Origin: VXYL01 sp965208525
GTDB taxonomy: Bacteria > Pseudomonadota > Gammaproteobacteria > Pseudomonadales > Azotimanducaceae
Direction of reading: 5' to 3'
DNA: 64,000 nucleotides
Assembly: GCA_965208525.1 (NCBI GenBank)
Contig: OZ242340.1
Span: 4,092,001-4,156,000 of the forward strand
Positions 58,809 through 64,000 of this stretch are shown here, in pieces. The position numbers and the translations under genes were made by a program. Every line of letters starts with the position of its first letter. Within the stretch, counting starts at the first letter, position 1. The notes below the pieces were generated by a model. That model was not told the origin of the DNA, did not search any database, and saw only the letters and a program-made list of their open reading frames with translations.

Positions 58809-59960
58809 ATGCCCCGACTGTGCCGCAACGCCCTCTCCGCCGCAAGGGTCCGAACCGCGCCCCCCGGCAGCCACACCGACGGCAACGGGCTCATGCTGCG
58901 CGTCCGCAAGAGCGGATCGAGGCAGTGGATCCAGCGCATCACCATCCACGGAAGGCGCGTCGACCTCGGACTCGGCGGCGCGGAGCTCGTGAGCCTCGCC
59001 GACGCCCGGCGGACGGCGGCGGAGAACCGGGCCATCGCCCGCACCGGCGGGGACCCTCGGCGCAGCCGGGTGCCGACCTTCGCGGCGGCGGAGGCGGCCT
59101 GCTTCGAGCAGAGGCGGGAGTGCTGGCGCACCGAGAGTCCGGCGAAGACCTGGCGCATCGCGATGGACCGGCACGTGCTGCCGCGGCTCGGCGGGGTTCC
59201 GGTGGACCGGGTGGGCAGCGCGGCGGTGCACGAGGTGCTGCGGCCACTGGCGGTGTCCGGGAGGCACGCGACGGTGAAGGCGGCGGGGTCGGCGATCACG
59301 GCGGTGCTGGAGTGGGCGCGGATCGAGGAGTTCCGGGCGGAGGGCTCGCCGGTGGAGACGGTGCGGCGTGCGCTGCCGCGGCGGGAGTCGGGGCCCAGGC
59401 ACCACGCGGCGCTGCACTGGTCGGAGGTGGGCGCGGCGCTGGACCGGATCGACGCGACGCGGTGCGCGGCGTCGACGAAGCGGGCGGTCCGGTTCACGGC
59501 GCTGACGGCGGCGCGGCAGGTGGAGGTTCGGCGGGCGACGTGGGACCAGCTGGACCTGGACGCGGCGGTGTGGGTGCGGCCGGCGGAGTCGATGAAGGCG
59601 GGGCGCGCGCACCGGGTTCCGCTGTCGCGGCAGGCGCTGGCGGTGCTGGCGGAGGCGCGCGAGGGCGCCCGGGGCGGGGGGCTGGTGTTCCCCGGCTCGC
59701 GTCCGGGTTCGATGCTGGGGGACCGGGTGATGACGCAGGCGCTGCGGAACGCGGGGATCGCGGCGACGGGTCACGGGTTCCGCTCGAGCTTCAAGGACTG
59801 GGCGCGGGGTCACGAGGTGGACGAGCTGCTGTCGGAGTTCGCGCTGGCGCACGTGGAGGGCTCGGCGACGGTGGCGGCGTACGCGCGCGACGACCTGCTG
59901 GAGCGGCGGCGGCCCATGATGCAGCGCTGGGCGGACGCGGTCGCTGTCAATGGCAACTGA
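58809..59960 (+). CDS. tyrosine recombinase (P4-type integrase)
   Basis: 383 residues. N-terminal Arm-type domain (HTDGNGLMLRVRKSGSRQWIQRITIHGRRVDLGLGGAELVSLADAR), SAM-like core-binding domain, and catalytic residues Arg236 (TAARQVEVR), His322-Arg325 (HGFR), His348 (LAHVEG) and Tyr358 (VAAYARDD). The C-terminal LLERRRPMMQRWADAV fits P4-like integrases. Codons are extremely G/C-ending (GCG, CGG, GTG), unlike neighbouring genes, so the gene is foreign. ATG at 58809. Confidence 0.93.
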   Translation: MPRLCRNALSAARVRTAPPGSHTDGNGLMLRVRKSGSRQWIQRITIHGRRVDLGLGGAELVSLADARRTAAENRAIARTGGDPRRSRVPTFAAAEAACFEQRRECWRTESPAKTWRIAMDRHVLPRLGGVPVDRVGSAAVHEVLRPLAVSGRHATVKAAGSAITAVLEWARIEEFRAEGSPVETVRRALPRRESGPRHHAALHWSEVGAALDRIDATRCAASTKRAVRFTALTAARQVEVRRATWDQLDLDAAVWVRPAESMKAGRAHRVPLSRQALAVLAEAREGARGGGLVFPGSRPGSMLGDRVMTQALRNAGIAATGHGFRSSFKDWARGHEVDELLSEFALAHVEGSATVAAYARDDLLERRRPMMQRWADAVAVNGN

Positions 59961-62289
59961 AAACTGCGCGCTTTCGGGGACGTCGTCCGAGCGGTCTTGA
60001 CCTTCGGACGGTCGGCACGGCGCTGGCGCGCCCTGCCCGAACGTGTCCCGGCGAACGTTGGCGAACGGGGCGCCGGTCCGTCGAGGACGGCGGCATGGCC
60101 AGCGGCGCGACCCGGCGAGTCGGGTCCCAATGGGGCACCGTGCTACGCTTCCGAGCGGCCCCCGCCCGATGTCTCAGGCCTCCCGGCTTCCGTGTTTTGA
60201 GGCCCGGACAGCCGAAGGGGCCGAGGGCGGGGGCACCGCCCCTGGTCGGGGCTTCCGCCGGCGCACCCGCAGCCGCAGGAAGGTCGCAATCCCCGGCTGG
60301 GGGCACCTCTGCATCCGCTACCATGCGCGCGCCGGCCCGGTCGGGGAAGGCGGCCTTTCATTTCAGTCGATGGTGTGGCCGGCCGCCCGTCGCGTCCCTT
60401 TGGGGGCTTGCGGCGCCCCGCGCCGGGCCTGCTTCCCCTGGTTGCGGCAAGGAGTGCATCGTGGGCCGGCGAACGTTGCCGAACGGGCGTCGGCGGGGCG
60501 GGGTTCGTCGATCCCCTGCGGCGTTGCGGCTTCCCGAGCGGAGCGGGACGGCGTGGCCGGGAGGGGCCACGGCGGGCCGCGGGACCGGGCAGGATGCGGC
60601 GCGGCGTGTGTGCCGCGCCGCGACCGTACCCGGCGCGGGGCGGTGGCATCCACCGGCCTGCGCCATGCGGCGATGCGGCGCTGGCGCGTGGGGCGCGATC
60701 TCGGCGAGACGCCGTGCGACGCCGGAGGCTCGACGCCCTTCCCTCCGTCACTACCGGACGGCAGCCGGGGCGGATGCCTGCCGCGCGCGGCGGCCGGTAG
60801 TGACGGAGGGAAAACGCGGCATTCGGGCCAGTGGCGGCCAGCGATTCGGTAAGAAAAAAGCTGATGATGGCGTGGTGAAGCGCCGCTATGATGCGTCCCA
60901 TCACCCTGTCGCCCTTTGGCGACGTGGCTGGGCAGAGGCCCGGCGTGATGGCGTCACCGGAATTGAGGTGACGACCCAGTGCCTAGCTGCAACTGCTGCA
61001 GCGCAGGCGGTCGACGCATCGCAAGGCACGGCTCGCCACATCCGCAGTAGCGCGCGGATGGGGGCGATGCCACCGAGACCTGGGGACTGCCGTGGAAGCG
61101 CGGAGTCGATCGCGCTGCCGGAGAGTTTGTCCGGCGTTTGGCGGGAACCCAGGTCACGGCGCGAGGCTTCGCGCGGACGGGGAGCGATCCCTGTCGTTGC
61201 AGCCGAAAGGGCGCAGCGTGCGGAGTCTCGGGTGCCGAAAAGGCTGGCGGGCCTGATGTCGCAAGACACGCCGCGGCTGCCGCAGGAGACGGCAAGGGAA
61301 GACGCGTCGACGGACAGTTCCGCACTTCGGTGCGGGGTCTGCATGCCCTGGCGGGCAGCGGGCCGTCCATCAGAACTAAGCGAAACGACCCGCTCCCGGC
61401 CGCGCCCTGCGGCCGCGGGGTGCGGCCAGAGGCGGCAATGCCGCACCCATCCCGATCCCCGACGACGAACGGCGCGGCGCCTCGGCGGCCACTGGCGTGT
61501 GCCGGCTGCGGCGCACCTCGCCCGGAGCGCCTGTCGCGTGCACGAGCGCGGCCTGCTTCGGCTCGTTGCCCGCAAGCGCGCGAAGAACGCCACGCTCGTG
61601 CGCGTTCTGCGTGGCGGGATGGCCGAAGGACGCGCTCCTGGCGCGGTTTTCCGGCAGTGGGCGGACTGCCGCCCCTGCGCCACGGCCCCGAAGAGTCGGA
61701 TCCGCTCGCCGCGGGGGCAGGGAAGGTGGCCGGGGGAGCGGTCGGCGGGGTGGCGGAGTTCCCGGCGGAAGCACTGCAGAGCGGAGGCGGCCACCTTCCC
61801 TGCGGACAGCGTTGGGTCGCGCCGGATCGCGTCAAGGGAGGCTTCGCCGGCGAGGACGCCGCCCTTGACACGCTGCGGCGCTCCGAACGTGACCCAGCGT
61901 CGCCCTGGCCCGCGACCTGCCCGGTCCGGACGCGCACGGGCGTTGTCTGGTTCGACTCCTCGCCCGCGCGATCCGAAAGGAGGCGTCCCTCGTTGCCTGC
62001 GTCGCGGCGGAATCGGCGACGAACGGGCGCGAATCCTCGAAGGCGGCGCTCCGGACCGCCACGGCGGCCTCGATCGATGCGATGATGTTCGGCGACGAAC
62101 GGGCGGACCGGGGTCGTCGAACCGTGGGCCGATGCCCGGGGTGCTGGGTGCTGGGGCCCGAATCGAGAGGTCAGGTCGTGTCGCGCGACGGCGTGGGGAA
62201 GCCTGGGGTCGCGCCCGGGAAGGTGTCGTTTGGTGGGGCAGGCTTTCTGCGAGGACGTGAAAAATGTCGATATTGCGGTGGGTTGCGTG
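59961..62289. other. extreme-GC region behind the integrase, no recognised gene
   Basis: Over 2.3 kb I find no protein with recognisable domains on either strand, although long open frames exist because stop codons are rare at this GC. It contains two near-copies of GGCGAACGTTGSCGAACGGG (60053 and 60469) and a strong inverted repeat (60739-60812). Only about 60 bases near 60853 and 60 near 62250 have lower GC. Possibly a decayed or non-coding part of an integrative element. Confidence 0.45.
60739..60812. repeat. 19-base inverted repeat in the GC-rich island
   Basis: TTCCCTCCGTCACTACCGG (60739-60757) and its exact complement (60794-60812) surround 36 bases. It is unlike the other palindrome classes in the window. 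Could be a terminator-like hairpin or the end or origin of an element. Confidence 0.8.
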
Positions 62290-62295
62290 CACTTT

Positions 62296-62447
62296 GAATG
62301 GCTCCGCCGTAGAAACTAGCGCAAAGAAGAAGCGAGTGGATGCGCAGGCCTCTAGCGCGCCGTCTTCTGGAGGGAGGGCGTCCCGCCCTCCCTCCAGAGG
62401 CGCGCACCAGTCCGGCAAGTCTGCTACCGCGCCCGCAAGGGCGCTAA
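62296..62447. repeat. palindromic modules next to the SDR gene
   Basis: CTCCGCCGTAGAAA (62299; also at 54924 as GCGCCGTAGAAAA), a hairpin CTGGAGGGAGGGCGTCCCGC (from 62367) with a perfect 14-base stem, AGTCCGGCAAGTCTGCTA (62409), and GCGCCCGCAAGGGCGC (62429). The last ends in CTAA, which contains the SDR TAG stop on the minus strand. Confidence 0.85.
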
Positions 62448-63268
62448 CCCGCGTTCGGCTGCGGCGGTGGCATCCCGATGTCGATCGGCTCCACGCCAAA
62501 CGCATCGAGCACCTCCTGCGTGTAGCGAATCCCGCCCGTGATTTCCTTCGGATCGCCCGTGATGAGGGCGTGGCAGGCTTCGGCGATGGCCTCCGCGGGC
62601 TCGGCGTCGTCGATCATCTCCTGGGTGTAGGGACGGCCGAACATCTGGCCTGGGGTTGCCACGACGAGGTCCGGCGAGAGAGCGTTGACGGAGATGCTGT
62701 GCTGGAACATCTCGGTGGCGAGACCCGTGGTGAAGCGCTCCACCGCGGCTTTGGCCATGCCGTACACGGGGCCGTCGAAATGCTTGCGATCGGGCTGTGG
62801 ATGGATTGCCGCCTTCGACGAGATGTTGATGATGGCGCCGCCTTGCCCCGCCTCGATCATGCCCGGCAAGGCCAGTTGGCAGAGGTGGAACGGCGCCTTG
62901 ACGAGGATCTCCATCATGCGGTCGTAGTAGCGCTCGGAGAAGCCTATGGTCTCGCCGGGCACCAGAATCGCGCCGTTGTTGACGATGATGTCGATGCCGC
63001 CGTAGGCAGCGAGCGTCTGCTCGACGAGGCTTTCGCGCTCCTCGGACTTCATCAGGTTGCAGGCGATGGCGGTGGCCTCGCCGCCACCATCCCGAATCGA
63101 GGCGGCAACGGTGTGGACGGTTCCCGGAAGCCGTTCGTCCCGCACCTCCACGGTACGCGCCGTCACCACCACCTTGGCGCCGCCCTTGCCGAGCCGCCGG
63201 GCGATGGCCTCGCCGATGCCGCGCGACGATCCGGTGACGATGGCAACCTTGCCTTGCACGTTGTCCAT
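62444..63268 (-). CDS. SDR-family NAD(P)-dependent oxidoreductase
   Basis: 274 residues, classical short-chain dehydrogenase. TGSSRGIG cofactor motif (13-20), NNGA (94-97), catalytic Ser in INISSKAA, and YGMAK (Tyr and Lys). C-terminal GVEPIDIGMPPPQPNAG. Oxidises or reduces an alcohol/ketone, substrate unknown. ATG 63268. It may lie outside the integrated island; base composition is back to the genome average. Confidence 0.92.
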   Translation of the reverse strand: MDNVQGKVAIVTGSSRGIGEAIARRLGKGGAKVVVTARTVEVRDERLPGTVHTVAASIRDGGGEATAIACNLMKSEERESLVEQTLAAYGGIDIIVNNGAILVPGETIGFSERYYDRMMEILVKAPFHLCQLALPGMIEAGQGGAIINISSKAAIHPQPDRKHFDGPVYGMAKAAVERFTTGLATEMFQHSISVNALSPDLVVATPGQMFGRPYTQEMIDDAEPAEAIAEACHALITGDPKEITGGIRYTQEVLDAFGVEPIDIGMPPPQPNAG

Positions 63269-63304
63269 AGTTCCTTGCCCTCTTGCATCTGATTGACCGT
63301 GAGC

Positions 63305-63560
63305 CGCGCACTGTAGCAGTTCGCGCCAGCGAACTGCCGACGTGCCCTTCAGGGCGCGCTAGCAGCCTGGCGGACTTGGCGGCGATGCGCCCGGCTGCCG
63401 GACAGGGCGACGCATGCGTCGCCCCTACAGGAAGGTGTCGGTCATGTCCCGGGCCGCAGGGGCGACGCATGCGTCGCCCCCACAGGAAGGTGCGGGTCAT
63501 GTCCCGGGCCGTAGGGGCGACGCATGCGTCGCCCTTCTTCGGGTGGCCTTCCCCATGCGC
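63305..63560. repeat. tandem GCATGC palindromes, 55-base period
   Basis: Three copies of GGGCGACGCATGCGTCGCCC at 63405-63424, 63460-63479 and 63515-63534, exactly 55 bases apart, with a conserved spacer (TACAGGAAGGTGYSGGTCATGTCCCGGGCC). The same 55-base unit occurs at 29620-29694. Upstream are CAGTTCGC/GCGAACTG, CCCTTCAGGGCGCGCTAGC and AGCAGCCTGGCGGACTTGG modules. Confidence 0.92.
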
Positions 63561-63604
63561 TAGCAGCCTGACGCTCGCGCCCTATACTTCCTGCTCCCCG
63601 GCCG

Positions 63605-64000
63605 TTGAAGGCGGCGAACGTGGATCCGAGCTGCACCGAGCATTGCCTGACCGACGCCGAGCGGGAAGCGTTCGAGCGGGACGGTTTCCTGCTTGTGCCG
63701 GATGCGCTTTCTGCCGTCGAGGTGGATCGGCTCACTGTGCTGGTGGACGAGATGGGGCGGCGCCGGGCGAGTGAGGTGGAGCCCGGGGGTCGGCTGCATC
63801 TTCGCGACTTCCTGCACGACGATCCGATGTTCATGGACCTGCTCGACTGGCCCACGACCTTCCCGAAGATCTGGGGCATCCTGGGCTGGCACATCCAGCT
63901 CTATCTTTCGCACGTGGACATCACGTCGCCGTGGAAGCCTGAACAGCCGCTGCCGAAGCGGCTCGGCTGGCATCAGGACAGTGGCCGCGTGAACGTGGAG
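63605..64000 (+). CDS. phytanoyl-CoA dioxygenase (PhyH) family protein 5, partial
   Basis: 132 codons seen before the window ends, still open. Sequence: CLTDAEREAFERDGFLLVPDALSAVEVDRLTVLVDEMG (PhyH start), DLLDWPTTFPKIWGILGWHIQLYLSHVDI, and metal motif WHQDSG (His-x-Asp). Start uncertain: TTG 63605 or GTG 63620. Its C-terminal half, with the distal His and Arg, is outside the window. Confidence 0.88.
   Translation, partial: MKAANVDPSCTEHCLTDAEREAFERDGFLLVPDALSAVEVDRLTVLVDEMGRRRASEVEPGGRLHLRDFLHDDPMFMDLLDWPTTFPKIWGILGWHIQLYLSHVDITSPWKPEQPLPKRLGWHQDSGRVNVE

Noticed and set aside
61490..61640. Zinc-finger-like Cys pattern in the GC island
   Set aside because: Cys spacing is irregular, and it occurs in a frame without a start or conserved context.
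61945..61975. tRNA T-arm-like GGTTCGACTCC
   Set aside because: Flanking stem bases do not pair and no anticodon or acceptor arms are found.
58718..62260. 1180-codon open frame on the plus strand
   Set aside because: It overlaps the integrase in a different frame and is Arg/Gly/Ala/Pro-rich with no domains, as expected from stop-poor GC-rich DNA.
60901..62505. 534-codon open frame on the minus strand
   Set aside because: Low-complexity Arg/Ala/Pro composition, no recognisable motif, and it runs into the SDR gene in another frame.
63405..63534. CRISPR array from the 55-base tandem units
   Set aside because: The spacers are near-identical to each other, there are only three units, and no cas genes are present.

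Overview
The window is GC-rich, densely coded bacterial chromosome. The housekeeping genes (isocitrate lyase, mnmA-purB, moaCDE, htpX, asnS, lipA, an AgcS-type symporter, bfd), two TonB-dependent receptors and Fur-box-like sites point to a Gram-negative pseudomonadote, most likely an uncultivated gammaproteobacterium. That placement is inferred from gene families and mnmA-purB linkage; there is no rRNA here. Many oxygenases (five PhyH-type dioxygenases, a CmcJ-like enzyme, two luciferase-like monooxygenases, a flavin halogenase) suggest an aerobic heterotroph using diverse small organics.

Layout. 1-5.4 kb: 5' part of isocitrate lyase, an orphan XRE regulator, a DUF1801 protein, then purB (fused to a GNAT domain) coupled to mnmA. 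5.5-7.65 kb: moaC-moaD-moaE and, overlapping moaE, a GrdB-like reductase whose frame is crossed by a single TGA exactly where Cys homologues carry the first Cys of a CPVC motif; a hairpin follows at SECIS distance, so I read it as a selenoprotein. 7.9-17.9 kb: halogenase, Uma2 nuclease, two PhyH enzymes, a lipoprotein, a class C serine hydrolase, TesB, a periplasmic amidohydrolase and a cupin. 18-29.4 kb: Oar-like TonB receptor, divergent luciferase-like genes, an ankyrin/PhyH/HAD/VOC run, bfd, a CmcJ-like gene and a DegT aminotransferase. 29.9-35.5 kb: a ferric-iron ABC transporter split over both strands around htpX, with a Fur-box-like site. 35.6-46.8 kb: asnS, a heterodimeric ABC exporter, lipA, the AgcS symporter, a divergent aldolase/enolase-superfamily pair. 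46.9-58.4 kb: epoxide hydrolase, a fused 1217-residue CydDC-like ABC protein, a second TonB receptor, and a TPR-sulfotransferase overlapping a PhyH gene. 58.8-62.3 kb: tyrosine integrase with strongly G-ending codons followed by about 2.3 kb of extreme-GC DNA in which I recognise no gene. 62.4-64 kb: an SDR and the 5' part of a fifth PhyH gene.

A striking background feature is a set of dispersed, modular palindromic repeats in the gaps between genes. One class forms hairpins with compensatory stem changes, often as inverted pairs; another is a 20-bp GCATGC-centred palindrome in 55-bp tandem spacing at two loci 34 kb apart. Several genes end inside these repeats and take their TAG stop from them.
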